A stretch of DNA of 64,000 bases. Source: Clostridium ragsdalei P11 (lineage in GTDB: Bacteria; Bacillota; Clostridia; Clostridiales; Clostridiaceae). The position numbers and the translations under genes are program-made. The notes below the pieces were generated by a model. That model was not told the DNA's origin. It saw nothing but the letters and a program-made list of their open reading frames with translations, and did not search any database. Position 1 is the stretch's first letter. Every line of letters starts with the position of its first letter. The DNA is taken from positions 116,756-180,755 of the forward strand of contig NZ_LROS01000055.1 of NCBI RefSeq assembly GCF_001675165.1, given 5' to 3'. Positions 32,782 through 42,319 of this stretch are shown one piece after another.

Positions 32782-34983
32782 ATGAAAGTGAACTATTATA
32801 AATTTAAATATAGATTCAAACAAGTTTTAATTTATATAATATTTTTTGCGATTTTTTTCACTAGTTTTGGAACTAATCCTATAGGTAACATTGCTAAAGC
32901 TGATCCATCAGCAGATTTTGTACTCAGAGTTAATATGAATGGAAAAATGGTTCCAATTAAAAGCTATAGTGTTAATGAATTAGAGGCATTGACACAGGTG
33001 AAACAAGTTTATTCATCTATAGATTATATGCCTTCACCAAATATTATTCTCGCTCAAGGAGTATTGATCAAGGATTTGTTAGCTCAAGCTAATATTAATG
33101 TTAGTGATGTACAGAGTTTGAAATTGTATTCCACGGATGGATGGAGTCACAATTATTCTAGGTCATACCTTTTTGGATCCCAGCGTAGTTATTATCCTGA
33201 TATAGTTGCTAAATGGAATAAAGGCTCAGCTAATCCTACTGCTTCCTTATCGGATGCTGAGAAAAATAAAAGTGCAGTAGAGCCGATACTGGCTTTGCAA
33301 TCCTATCAGGAGCGTTTTGGAAGTGAAAAAAATTGGGATAAATTACAGAAAAATCAACCAATTAGTTTTTTCTTTGGACAAACTAGTGTTAATGAAAGTA
33401 CTTATGTTAATTTCGGTAAATTCATAAATAAAATGGATGTCATTTTAAATGATGATACTTCGTTAATAAGCCTTGACTCACCGAAGGAAGGACAAAAATG
33501 TGAATCTGGAACTCCTATAAATTTAAGTGGTACAGCTAAAAATGTAATTGGAGTAAAGTTTCACATCAATGACCCCAGTGGGAAAAACATTTTTAATTCA
33601 CAAAACCTTACATTGACCAACAACACTTTCACATCAAGCTTTAAATTAGATGCAAATGCTGCTGAAGGAAAATATAATATTGTTTTTGAGGCAGAAAATC
33701 CAAAAAATTATGCAGCAAAATTTAATTTCACAGTTGGTAAAGAAAACCCAGCAGATAATAATAAAAATAAAGAACCAACAGAAGATAATCCACCTACAAA
33801 TAGATTAAGCACAGGAACCGGTATCAAAGGAGCAGCAGCAGATACACTGACAATTAAAGTAGGGTATTATGGAGGACCTTATTATGTAAAAAAGGTTTAT
33901 TCGCTAAAAGATTTACAAGCATTTCCGCAAGTGGCACAGACTTATACTTTTATAGATAATATGCCTGCAGTAGTTTTAGAGTCTGCTAGGGGGGTTAAAT
34001 TAACTGATTTATTGTCAAATGCAGGTATTGACATGAATTCAATAGAAGAATTTCATTTTTATTGCACTGATGTTAAAGTTGGTTGGTATCAATCGATTCC
34101 AAAGTCGTATTTGTTGGATACAACTCGTTATTATTATCCGAATCTTCCGACTCATTGGGATGATGATACGGGATCAGCTTTGTCAAGAGCAGCAGATAAA
34201 CCAGTTAAAGTCAATGCAATTATAGCTTATGAGGATAACTGGAAACGTTTTGCTACTTCCCCTGATTTTACTGATATGCAAACTGATACTCGCTATAGAT
34301 TGGTTTTTGGACAAACTGATACGAGTACTCATAATGCATTCAAATCTGCAAAATGGATACATGCTATTGAAGTTATGCTAGGAGGCAAGCCTCCAGCAGG
34401 AGTTACTTTAAATCAAAATATAGCAAATCTTAAAGTAGGAAGTACTTTTAATTTAACGGCAAATGTAAGTGGTGGTAAAGATTCGGATAAAAGACTAAAT
34501 TGGAGTTCAAGCAATACTGATGTTGCTAAAGTAGATGAAAATGGAAAAGTTACGATTGTTGGAAATGGAACTGCTAATATCACTGTAAGCACAAAAGTTG
34601 GAGGTAAAACAGATGTTTGTACTATAAATACTTTAGATAAGACAGGAAGTAAATCTCTAAGCAGTGCAGCAAATAACAAAAACAGTAATAAATCAACTAA
34701 GAAAAATGATAATAAAGAAATGTCACAAAAATCATCTAATGCTGGATCAAGTTATCTCACAGGAAAAGATGTAAAATCAGGTGCAGACGAAGTTTCTGAA
34801 TCCCAACAGGAAGCAGGTGATCAGCCATGGCGTGCTTATGAAATGTCAGAAGATGCATCTCCTTTGCAAATGCAAAAGGAAGATGAAAGCTCAAGAATTT
34901 GTGTAGCGGTGATAAGTGTACTCTTATTACTTTTTGGATCAATCAGAAGATATTTAAAATATGTTAAGGGGGTAACAAAGTGA
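32782..34983 (+). CDS. Surface protein with two molybdopterin-fold domains, C-terminal membrane anchor
   Basis: 733 residues. Signal peptide at about 1-40. Two domains (about 42-232 and 352-535) follow the sulfite-oxidase-like pattern: SVNELEALTQ, then YSSIDYMP, QGVLIKDLLAQANI, SLKLYSTDGWSHNYSRSYLF, and FINKMDVIL; the second has QTYTFIDNMP, GVKLTDLLSNAGI, FHFYCTDVK. No cysteine is conserved before GV.L.DLL, so catalysis is doubtful and binding more likely. An Ig-like domain lies between, then a Big_2 domain, a polar stalk and a transmembrane helix near the end (ICVAVISVLLLLFGSI). It overlaps the ExbB-like gene, so it may be the external partner of that channel. Confidence 0.72.
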   Translation: MKVNYYKFKYRFKQVLIYIIFFAIFFTSFGTNPIGNIAKADPSADFVLRVNMNGKMVPIKSYSVNELEALTQVKQVYSSIDYMPSPNIILAQGVLIKDLLAQANINVSDVQSLKLYSTDGWSHNYSRSYLFGSQRSYYPDIVAKWNKGSANPTASLSDAEKNKSAVEPILALQSYQERFGSEKNWDKLQKNQPISFFFGQTSVNESTYVNFGKFINKMDVILNDDTSLISLDSPKEGQKCESGTPINLSGTAKNVIGVKFHINDPSGKNIFNSQNLTLTNNTFTSSFKLDANAAEGKYNIVFEAENPKNYAAKFNFTVGKENPADNNKNKEPTEDNPPTNRLSTGTGIKGAAADTLTIKVGYYGGPYYVKKVYSLKDLQAFPQVAQTYTFIDNMPAVVLESARGVKLTDLLSNAGIDMNSIEEFHFYCTDVKVGWYQSIPKSYLLDTTRYYYPNLPTHWDDDTGSALSRAADKPVKVNAIIAYEDNWKRFATSPDFTDMQTDTRYRLVFGQTDTSTHNAFKSAKWIHAIEVMLGGKPPAGVTLNQNIANLKVGSTFNLTANVSGGKDSDKRLNWSSSNTDVAKVDENGKVTIVGNGTANITVSTKVGGKTDVCTINTLDKTGSKSLSSAANNKNSNKSTKKNDNKEMSQKSSNAGSSYLTGKDVKSGADEVSESQQEAGDQPWRAYEMSEDASPLQMQKEDESSRICVAVISVLLLLFGSIRRYLKYVKGVTK

Positions 34984-35633
34984 TAGATTTTTCATTAATA
35001 TCTGTAAAAAGCGTGCTGCATGCAATAACTAGTGCACTGTTAATACCTACTATTGCTATTTTGTTTTTATTTATGGCTTTAACGATAGTAGAGCTTGGAA
35101 GTTTAATAGTAGAAATTATTGTGGAGAGGCGTAAGGTAAAAATAAATATACCAGAACTGGTTGCGGATTTTCAAGGTAAGGATTCTGAATACATTATGGA
35201 TAAAATTGAGCATAGTTCCTTATTTAAACGTCAAAAAGCAGTATTTAGCGAATGGGTAAAATACAGCTATTTGCCAATTGGTTCCTTGCAGGCTTTGGCA
35301 AGTAAATTGCTCATAAGAGAAGAACTACATTATGACAAAATAACTTCCAAAACAGATATAGTAGTACGTCTTGGACCGATGTTTGGCTTGATGGCTACCC
35401 TTATACCTCTTGGACCAGGACTTATTGCCCTTGGGCAGGGCGACACTAAGACATTGGCAGATTCTTTGCTTACTGCTTTTGATGCTACAGTATCTGGCTT
35501 GGCATCAGCAGGTGTTGCTTTTTTTATCTCCAAGTTAAGAAAAGGATGGTATGAGGATTATGTAAGCTCGGTTGAATCTTTAATGGAATGTTTGTTGGAG
35601 GTGTTTGAACATGAACGGGAGATTAAGAAATAG
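34980..35633 (+). CDS. MotA/TolQ/ExbB-family proton-channel protein
   Basis: 217 residues, GTG start overlapping the previous stop as GTGA. Transmembrane helices at about 20-40, 125-150 and 165-185. The conserved channel part is RLGPMFGLMATLIPLGPGLIALGQGD followed by LADSLLTAFDATVSGLASAGVAFFIS, the TolQ/ExbB helix pair. These proteins use the proton gradient to drive a partner that acts in the envelope. Known systems serve the outer membrane of Gram-negatives; here the host should lack one. The partner is probably the DUF2149 protein next to it. Confidence 0.88.
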   Translation: MIDFSLISVKSVLHAITSALLIPTIAILFLFMALTIVELGSLIVEIIVERRKVKINIPELVADFQGKDSEYIMDKIEHSSLFKRQKAVFSEWVKYSYLPIGSLQALASKLLIREELHYDKITSKTDIVVRLGPMFGLMATLIPLGPGLIALGQGDTKTLADSLLTAFDATVSGLASAGVAFFISKLRKGWYEDYVSSVESLMECLLEVFEHEREIKK

Positions 35634-35925
35634 AAGAAGGCTTAGGATAGAAGAGGTTGATCCTCTTCAAGGTGTCATAAATATTGTAGATGCTATGCTG
35701 GTGTTTGCCTGTGGATTAATGCTTTCCTTGATTATGCATTGGAATGTAGATTTAGATCAGCCAAAGGAGCATATTAATTTAAACAAAGGAAAAGATGTTA
35801 CACAAAACCAAAATATACGACGTGACCTAAAAGAAAGCAAACAGAAAGGAAAGCTTTATAAAAAGATGGGCAGTGTATACAAGGATCCTGCTACGGGAAA
35901 GTTGTTTATGATAAGTGATAAATGA
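35611..35925 (+). CDS. DUF2149 protein, ExbD-like partner
   Basis: 104 residues. Starts at ATG 10 bases after GGAG; a TTG six bases earlier is less likely. N-terminal basic stretch, then DPLQGVINIVDAMLVFACGLMLSLIM: one transmembrane helix preceded by an acidic residue, in the place where ExbD/TolR have their proton-carrying Asp (D in NIVDAML). Then a short polar tail. DUF2149 genes sit beside TolQ-like genes in methanogens too (recalled). Overlaps the ExbB-like gene by 23 bases. Confidence 0.78.
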   Translation: MNGRLRNRRRLRIEEVDPLQGVINIVDAMLVFACGLMLSLIMHWNVDLDQPKEHINLNKGKDVTQNQNIRRDLKESKQKGKLYKKMGSVYKDPATGKLFMISDK

Positions 35926-35939
35926 TGAGGTAAATATAT

Positions 35940-36542
35940 ATGAAGTTGTGGAAAAAATTTATAACCCGGTTTACCATATTTGAGTTAGCTTTAATAGCAT
36001 TGATTTCTGCTTTGGGAATTGCGGCAAAACCGGTGGTAGCATCTTTAGGACATGTACTTACAGCTCCTTTGCTTATTCCTGGTGGATCTGTAATAGGAGG
36101 ATTATATATGATGTGGATTGTTCTTGGTGCAGGATTAGTTACTAAATCAGGAGCAGGTACATTAATTGGACTTACCCAGGGAATGTTGATCATGTTTTTA
36201 GGCTTCTTTGGAAATCATGGGGCTTTTAGTTTAGTAACTTATGCATTGCCGGGAGTTAGCGTAGATTTAGTATTGAAATTTATGGGACATAGAGTATGCT
36301 GTCCTTTATGCAGTTTTTTAAGCGGAGCTGCAGCTAATATAACAGGAACTTTCTTGGTGTCTAGCATTTTTTTTAACTTGCCGTGGATTGCCCTATTTCT
36401 TTGCCTTTCTGTTTCTATGTTATCAGGGGGTTTAGGAGGAATATTAGCTTATTTAATTTTAAAGAAATTACGTAAAGTTAATATTGGTACCTTAAATTAC
36501 AACCAAGAGAATAAGAAAAATGGAGGAGATATTTATAAATAA
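35940..36542 (+). CDS. ECF transporter substrate-binding (S) component
   Basis: 200 residues with about six hydrophobic segments. FTIFELALIALISALGIAAKP and the Gly-rich LIPGGSVIGGLYMMWIVLGA carry the small-residue helices used by S components to contact EcfT. The layout recalls YkoE-type (thiamine-precursor) S components. It is followed by two ATPases and a T subunit, so this is a dedicated four-part importer. Substrate unknown; neighbours suggest a pterin- or metal-related ligand (inference). Confidence 0.78.
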   Translation: MKLWKKFITRFTIFELALIALISALGIAAKPVVASLGHVLTAPLLIPGGSVIGGLYMMWIVLGAGLVTKSGAGTLIGLTQGMLIMFLGFFGNHGAFSLVTYALPGVSVDLVLKFMGHRVCCPLCSFLSGAAANITGTFLVSSIFFNLPWIALFLCLSVSMLSGGLGGILAYLILKKLRKVNIGTLNYNQENKKNGGDIYK

Positions 36543-37056
36543 AAGAAATCGCAATATTTTATTTGTTTTAATAATGGCTTTGCTATTAATCATAGGAATT
36601 CTTGCTTATTTTAATCACAGTCAGATGACTTTAAAGGATACTTCAGGAGAAAAAATTGCTTTAAAAGACGGAAAAAAAGTTATTGCAACTTTGAATAAAG
36701 AAATAATTGTGAGTATGCAGGCTGAAAATTTTTCAGCTGTGATACATGCGGGAGGACGGCCTCCTGAAAAGCATAGCTATAAAGGAATTTCTATGAGAAA
36801 GGTTTTGGAACGACAAGATAAAAATATATTAAATGGAAAAAAGCAAGTAGTTCTAAGAGGAGTTGATGGGTATGCGGTATCATTTTCCGTAGAGGAAGTA
36901 AAAGAAAAGGATAATGTGTATTTAGTCTACAAAGAAGATGGAAAATTGTTAAAGAACAGGAAACAAGGGGGAAAAGGACCATATATGGTTGTACCTCGTA
37001 AGGATGCATTTGGGCAACGTTGGTGCAAGTATCTTAGTGAGGTGGATGTAGAGTGA
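36520..37056 (+). CDS. Membrane-anchored molybdopterin-fold (sulfite-oxidase-like) protein
   Basis: 178 residues. One N-terminal transmembrane helix (about 10-30), then a single external domain with the clearest sulfite-oxidase-like pattern in the region: YKGISMRKVLE, VVLRGVDGYAVSFSVEEV, NVYLVYKEDGKLL, GPYMVVPRKDAFGQRWCKYLSEVDV. No catalytic-type cysteine before the YKG motif. The ATG at 36520 has a poor ribosome site while GGAGGAG starts two bases later, so the true start is uncertain; ATA at 36535 is possible. Overlaps the S-component gene by 23 bases. Confidence 0.75.
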   Translation: MEEIFINKRNRNILFVLIMALLLIIGILAYFNHSQMTLKDTSGEKIALKDGKKVIATLNKEIIVSMQAENFSAVIHAGGRPPEKHSYKGISMRKVLERQDKNILNGKKQVVLRGVDGYAVSFSVEEVKEKDNVYLVYKEDGKLLKNRKQGGKGPYMVVPRKDAFGQRWCKYLSEVDVE

Positions 37057-37805
37057 GTACAGCTGTTACCGTTAATAAATTGACATTTTCTTATTCTGGT
37101 AGAGAAAAAAAGATATTAAAGAATGTTTCTTTTTCTGTGCAGGAAGGAGAAAGTGTTGGCATTGTAGGCTTAAGTGGATGTGGAAAAAGCACTTTATGTT
37201 TAATTTTGTGTGGTGCTATTCCCTCTAGGATTTCAGGAAATTTGGAAGGTGAAGTTACTATTTTAGGAAAATCTATTAAAAATTATACACTGTCACAAGT
37301 TGGGACTAAAGTAGGTATTGTATTTCAAAATGCCGATTGGCAGCTTTTAACTAATCGAGTTGAAGATGAGATTGCATTCCCTTTGGAAAATCTATGCTGG
37401 CAGCCTGAAAAAATTAAAACTAGGGTAAAAGAAATTATGGATAAGGTAGAAATTACACATCTAGCTTTTAGGGCACCTAAGCAGCTTTCAGGAGGGGAAA
37501 AACATCTAGTAGCTTTGGCAGCAGTAATGAGTATGAATCCACCTATTATTATTTTAGATGAGGTAATGAGTAACCTGGATAAAAAATCTTGCCAGCGAGT
37601 GCAGCAAATATTAGAAGTGTGGAAAAAAGAAGGAAAAACTATTATAGTGATTGATCATCAAGTGGAAAGGCTTAGATATATGGATAATTTGTACTTAATG
37701 CAGGAGGGAAGGTTACTTCCTGCTGAAGTAAATATGATTGAACACTACTATGCAAAACTAATTAGAAATTTTTTTAAAGGAGCAAAAGATCATGACTTTG
37801 CTTAA
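37053..37805 (+). CDS. ECF transporter ATPase (first)
   Basis: 250 residues, GTG start overlapping the preceding stop. Walker A GLSGCGKST, Q-loop VFQNADWQL, signature QLSGGEKHLVALAAVMS, Walker B IIILDEVMSNLD (Val where Pro is usual), and IDHQVERL as H-loop. One of the EcfA pair that powers the import complex at the inner face of the membrane. Confidence 0.9.
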   Translation: MSTAVTVNKLTFSYSGREKKILKNVSFSVQEGESVGIVGLSGCGKSTLCLILCGAIPSRISGNLEGEVTILGKSIKNYTLSQVGTKVGIVFQNADWQLLTNRVEDEIAFPLENLCWQPEKIKTRVKEIMDKVEITHLAFRAPKQLSGGEKHLVALAAVMSMNPPIIILDEVMSNLDKKSCQRVQQILEVWKKEGKTIIVIDHQVERLRYMDNLYLMQEGRLLPAEVNMIEHYYAKLIRNFFKGAKDHDFA

Positions 37806-38445
37806 AGTGGAGCAGATTTCTTTCCAATACTCTACAGAAAAAATGTTAATTGACAAGCTTTCCTTTGAAGTACTTGAGGGTGAAAGTCTCGGAATTATAG
37901 GCCCTAATGGATGTGGTAAAACTACACTGCTTAAATTGATATTAGGCATTCTTAAACCAATTAAAGGAATAATTTATCTAGAAGGAATGGATATTTCAAA
38001 AATGACACTAGGTAAAATAGGCGAGTCAATTGGCTATGTGATGCAAAATCCTGAACGACAGCTGTTTATGCCAAGCGTTGCCGAGGAAATAACTTATGCC
38101 TTGCATATTCGAGGGTGGAAGAAAAAGATGATTCAAAATAAATTAGAAGAAATGATAGATTTCTTTGATTTAAAAGAACTAGAACATGTGTCTCCTTTCA
38201 CTTTGAGTGGAGGTGAAAAGCAAATACTAGCATTAGCTGCTGTATCTGTCTTAAAGCCTAGGTTATTAATTTTAGATGAACCAACTACAGGACTTGACCC
38301 ATTGAGAAAGGCTAAATTAGGGTATTTCCTTAAAAAATTGCAAAAAAACGGTTTAGGATTAATTTTAGTAAGTCATGATTTATCTTTTGTAAAGAATTTT
38401 TGCAGTGATACATTGTCTTTTTATTCTGCCTATAGGAGTATATAA
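37792..38445 (+). CDS. ECF transporter ATPase (second)
   Basis: 217 residues. Walker A GPNGCGKTT, Q-loop VMQNPERQLF, signature LSGGEKQILALAAVS, Walker B LLILDEPTTGLD, H-loop VSHDLSFV. Overlaps the first ATPase by 14 bases. Slightly shorter than typical EcfA, ending soon after the H-loop, so the C-terminal Q-helix-contact part may be reduced. Confidence 0.9.
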   Translation: MTLLKVEQISFQYSTEKMLIDKLSFEVLEGESLGIIGPNGCGKTTLLKLILGILKPIKGIIYLEGMDISKMTLGKIGESIGYVMQNPERQLFMPSVAEEITYALHIRGWKKKMIQNKLEEMIDFFDLKELEHVSPFTLSGGEKQILALAAVSVLKPRLLILDEPTTGLDPLRKAKLGYFLKKLQKNGLGLILVSHDLSFVKNFCSDTLSFYSAYRSI

Positions 38446-38448
38446 AAA

Positions 38449-39195
38449 ATGAAAATTTCTTCTATTGATCCTAGAGTACCTTTAATATTAGTTTTAACTA
38501 TATCAACTTTAGCAGTCATCTTCCGCAGCATTCCCTGGTTATTGGCACTAACTGTTTTAACTTTTGGATTTTTGATATATTTTAAGATACCTTTTTATAA
38601 AAAATGCAAAAATCTTATTCCACTGTTTTTAATTTTTCCAACGATGACTTTTTTACAAAGCTTATTGCAGCCGCAAGGAAGAATTTTGTGGCATATACAT
38701 AACACTGTTCTTTTAACTGATAAAGGACTATTTATGGGACTAGCTATTTTTTTACGAATGTTAATTATTGTTTATTCTGTATTTCTATTAGCAGCATTAA
38801 ATGAGAGAAAGCTTATACAGGGATTACAGCAGTGGGGTATGCCCTATGAAATTGCATTTATGATTAAAATGGCACTGGAATTTTTCCCTTTGTTAAAAGA
38901 GGAGATTCAAGATGTTTATGCAGCTCTACAATTGAGAGGTATTAGGACTGAAAAATTGTCCATTAAAGAAAAAGTCTCAATTTATAGTTCTTTTATATTA
39001 CCAATCCTTGTGAGAATTATACAAAAAACTCAAGAAATTGCTCTTGTTATGGAACTACGGGGATTTGGTATAGGGGATAAGAGAACATCTTACTATCATG
39101 TAGAATTAAGCAGCAAAGAAAAATGGATGCTAAAAGGATGTCTGGTTTTAGGAGTTATTTCACTTATATTGTATTTTGCATATTCTTATAGATAA
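38449..39195 (+). CDS. ECF transporter transmembrane (T) component
   Basis: 248 residues with about five to six membrane helices. The coupling motifs ALQLRGI and VMELRGFGIGDKRTSY (A-R-G type signatures) contact the two ATPases. Starts three bases after the second ATPase stop. Completes the S-A-A'-T set. Confidence 0.88.
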   Translation: MKISSIDPRVPLILVLTISTLAVIFRSIPWLLALTVLTFGFLIYFKIPFYKKCKNLIPLFLIFPTMTFLQSLLQPQGRILWHIHNTVLLTDKGLFMGLAIFLRMLIIVYSVFLLAALNERKLIQGLQQWGMPYEIAFMIKMALEFFPLLKEEIQDVYAALQLRGIRTEKLSIKEKVSIYSSFILPILVRIIQKTQEIALVMELRGFGIGDKRTSYYHVELSSKEKWMLKGCLVLGVISLILYFAYSYR

Positions 39196-39237
39196 TTTTT
39201 AGATAATGAATTCTAAATGTAAAGAAGGGTTAATGTT

Positions 39238-40353
39238 ATGCATAAATTTAAGAAATTATACTTATTAGCAGTGATAATTTTGATTTTGATAGGTATTGTA
39301 GTTTGTAAAAATCTAATAAATCCATTATCTGAAGGTAAAAATACCACATTATCTTATGACAATCAAAAAATACTAATACATGGACTTAAAGATACAGATT
39401 TTGAAGTTAGCATAAAAGATTTAAGACAATTGGACACAGTTACGAAACGTGGTGAAGCAACAAGATCTAATGGTGAAGAGGTCAGTCTTAAAGCTACAGG
39501 GCCTTTACTTGACACATTTTTATCTAAATATGGTAAGAAACAAAAAAATTTTACTACAATACGTTTTATAGCTAAAGACAATTATTCAATTGCTGTTCCA
39601 TCAGACATATTAAACAGCCGTCAGATAATTATGGCATATATTATTGATGGAAAACCCTTAAAAGAAGATCAGCCTCTCCATATTGTTATTCCAGGGGAAA
39701 GGGCTATGTATTGGGTAAAAATGCTGAAGCAAGTTGATTTTGAAACTGGTGAAAATGTAAAGTCATGTAGAAAAGTAGTTTTCTTAGAAACAGCTTCAAG
39801 TAATATGTCTCAAGAAGATTACAAATATTATGACAGTATTGATAAAGCTATAAAAACGAAGGATCTAATTAAAAAATATGCAAACATTAATGATTCTACA
39901 GTAAAAAATGTTTCTATGGTAGCAGGGGATGGACTTAGAAAAAATGAAACAAAAGAAAACTTTTTAAGTGCATATATAAAAATAACTGGCAAAGATGCAC
40001 CCAAATTTATGGCTCCACAATTTCCACAAGGAATGCATGTTAGGGATTTGATGTTTATTAACTATGGTGATGCAGCGGTATTTTCTATATCTCAAGGAAA
40101 TAAGGTTTTAAAACAAACAGGCATTGACGATATACATGGAATTGATTTTTCAGAAATTATTAAACAAGTAGGGATGACCAATGCGAAGGGTTATAAATTG
40201 ACTAATTTAAACGGAACTAGCATTCAATTAACACCTGATGAGTTATCAGAAGGAGTTATTTATTTAAAAGAAGGAAAAACAGTTGCATTTTCTACAGGAG
40301 TGAATGGAAAGAACAATATGGATAACTTGTTGTCTATTGAAGCAATTCAGTAA
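39238..40353 (+). CDS. Anchored protein with two molybdopterin-fold domains
   Basis: 371 residues. N-terminal membrane helix at about 8-25. First domain about 45-180: SIKDLRQLDTVTKRG, LKATGPLLDTFLSKYG, IRFIAKDNYSIAVPSDIL, PLHIVIPGERAMYWVKMLKQVDFE. Second, more degenerate, about 240-371: GIDFSEIIKQVGMTNAKGYK, TSIQLTPDEL, VIYLKEGKTVAF. Both follow the fold seen in the 36520 protein. No catalytic cysteine seen. Role probably ligand binding outside the membrane, passing it to the ECF importer (inference). Confidence 0.62.
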   Translation: MHKFKKLYLLAVIILILIGIVVCKNLINPLSEGKNTTLSYDNQKILIHGLKDTDFEVSIKDLRQLDTVTKRGEATRSNGEEVSLKATGPLLDTFLSKYGKKQKNFTTIRFIAKDNYSIAVPSDILNSRQIIMAYIIDGKPLKEDQPLHIVIPGERAMYWVKMLKQVDFETGENVKSCRKVVFLETASSNMSQEDYKYYDSIDKAIKTKDLIKKYANINDSTVKNVSMVAGDGLRKNETKENFLSAYIKITGKDAPKFMAPQFPQGMHVRDLMFINYGDAAVFSISQGNKVLKQTGIDDIHGIDFSEIIKQVGMTNAKGYKLTNLNGTSIQLTPDELSEGVIYLKEGKTVAFSTGVNGKNNMDNLLSIEAIQ

Positions 40354-40393
40354 ATGTGGCCTATATAAGGCTTATTGAAAGGGGATGTAATAA

Positions 40394-41875
40394 TTGAATA
40401 AGAAAAAATTGCTTTTGGGCTTAGGAGTTCTACTGATAGGCTTTATATTAGGGATAGCTGCAGTTGATATTCAAAAAAGCAATCAAACTTCATTCATTCC
40501 TACTTTAAGCATTATTGGAGATGTTCCAAACAGTATAACCTTTCATAGCTTAAAAGATATAGGCAAACTTGAGGAGATAAAATTTCAAGGTACAAAGTAT
40601 AAGGTTACTAAATTAGCAAATATTTTAAATAAGTTAAAGCCATTAGATAAAACTTTTCAACTTTATTTAGAGGGAAGCGATGGGTTTACCTCTATTATTA
40701 AATCTGAACAGATTGAGGATTGTTTTATTTCATTTACCTCTAAAAATGGATGGGAAGTAATATGTACCAAGCACCCTGTAAATGCTAATGCTAAATCTAT
40801 TCAAAATATAGTGGTTGTGTCAGAAGGTAATTCAGATAAATATGATTTTAACATTATAAATTGTAACAGAAGATTAGTTAAAACTACTCCGGGAAAACTT
40901 TACGCAGGTACCATAACCGAATATCCATATTTTGAAGGAGAGGCATCTTTGAAAGATGGAGGAAAAACTTATGAGTCTAAGGTGTATACAAGGAGGAAAG
41001 TTTTTAAGTTGGGGGATTTAACAGGTGTAAATGTCTCAGGTAAGATATTACTTTTAGGAGAAAAAGGTGAATGGAGTCAGGTGGACAATCAGGGATATTT
41101 TCAATTGAAAGGCAGCAATATTGATTATATTCAGCCGGATACACGTGAAGTCATTAATAGAGTAAAAGGTGTTGTGGTTGATCCACCTTCTGCGACTATT
41201 ATGGATACTTACTATGATACGATGCATTATCTTGAAGATGGCAAAAAGGTTTTGGTAATAATACTGGATGGATTTAATTACAAACAGTATGAATATGCCA
41301 TAAAAAATGGATATGCACCATTTTTGGCTAAAAACAATAAGGCAGTTCAATCTATAGGAGTTTATCCTATAAAGTCAAATGTATGGTTTGCATCTATGAT
41401 TACCGGACAGGCACCTTGTGATAACGGCATTATATCATCTAATAATAAGGAACTGAAGTTGCCGTCAATTTTCACAGAAGCTAGCAAGCTGAAAAAAAAA
41501 GCTCTTTTTATTGATTCAGGAAAAGAACTTATAAAAACTGGAGCAAAGCAGATTTTAGTTGCTGATAAGAATAAAAGTGGCAGTGCAGATGATGAATTGG
41601 ACAATGTAGTACTAACTACAGGGATAGATAACGGATATGACCTTCTATGTATAAAATTCCACAATATAAATGACGTCACAAATCATTATGGTCAGTTAAG
41701 TAGTCAAGCTATGCAGTCAGTTACTGTAGTTGATAATTATATAGCTGAAATTGAAAAAAAATGGCCTGGAAAGGTTATTATCACAGGCAGTCAAGGAGAA
41801 CAGACAGATTTAGGGAGAGATCTGTCATGCGATAGAATGATTATTCCCTATGTGATATTAAATAATAATAGCTAG
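40394..41875 (+). CDS. Molybdopterin-fold domain fused to nucleotide-pyrophosphatase-like phosphodiesterase
   Basis: 493 residues, TTG start after AGGGGATG. Membrane helix or signal at about 5-24. N-terminal domain (about 35-160) is sulfite-oxidase-like (SLKDIGKLEEIKF, KLANILNKLK, LYLEGSDGFTSII). The C-terminal domain (about 275-490) resembles type I phosphodiesterase/nucleotide pyrophosphatase: metal Asp in VLVIILDGFN, a possible Ser nucleophile in YPIKSNVWFASMITGQAPCDNG, metal site in NDVTNHYGQLSSQ. Such enzymes cut nucleotide phosphodiesters; splitting a pterin dinucleotide would fit the surroundings (inference). Last gene of the operon. Confidence 0.65.
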   Translation: MNKKKLLLGLGVLLIGFILGIAAVDIQKSNQTSFIPTLSIIGDVPNSITFHSLKDIGKLEEIKFQGTKYKVTKLANILNKLKPLDKTFQLYLEGSDGFTSIIKSEQIEDCFISFTSKNGWEVICTKHPVNANAKSIQNIVVVSEGNSDKYDFNIINCNRRLVKTTPGKLYAGTITEYPYFEGEASLKDGGKTYESKVYTRRKVFKLGDLTGVNVSGKILLLGEKGEWSQVDNQGYFQLKGSNIDYIQPDTREVINRVKGVVVDPPSATIMDTYYDTMHYLEDGKKVLVIILDGFNYKQYEYAIKNGYAPFLAKNNKAVQSIGVYPIKSNVWFASMITGQAPCDNGIISSNNKELKLPSIFTEASKLKKKALFIDSGKELIKTGAKQILVADKNKSGSADDELDNVVLTTGIDNGYDLLCIKFHNINDVTNHYGQLSSQAMQSVTVVDNYIAEIEKKWPGKVIITGSQGEQTDLGRDLSCDRMIIPYVILNNNS

Positions 41876-41923
41876 AATTAAATAAAACAAAATACAATAC
41901 TTAACAAATATCAAGTGATTCTA

Positions 41924-42112
41924 AGGTTCAGGTGGAGTTTGCTTATAAGGAATGCATTTTCTCCATCTGAACCTTAGAAGAACTTATCCAGGCGCGTAGC
42001 AGTGCTTATCCCCCACTTTGAAGAAAAGCAGATATCCCAAATCTTTGATTTGGTGATAGTCGCTTTCACAGAGTGCGATGGGGGTGTTAGCAATGATAGC
42101 GATCGGATAAAT
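41924..42112 (-). repeat. Intergenic palindromic repeat family, copy C
   Basis: Starts with a 17-bp hairpin (CTAAGGTTCAGGTGGAG with CTCCATCTGAACCTTAG, 41931-41982) that can terminate the ECF operon, then CTTATCC..GCGTAGCAGTGC, one copy of the AAATCTTTGATTT module and the GATAGCGATCGGATAAA end. The rest of the gap to 42319 is the leader of the next gene; GAGGTCTATATTG near 42140 has a lookalike at about 55042. Confidence 0.7.
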
Positions 42113-42319
42113 TGATTGTTATATAGAGTAATGTTAGCGAGGTCTATATTGCGGGAAAGTTATCATATGAGGCTGACAATAATCTCACAATATTACAATA
42201 CAAAAAGTAACGAAGGGGATGATGATTTATAAGCATAAATTGGGTTAAAAACCTGATTATTTTAACTTAGCCTCAAATATATAAATCAATAATATGATAA
42301 TCAAAAAGGGGGATAAAAT

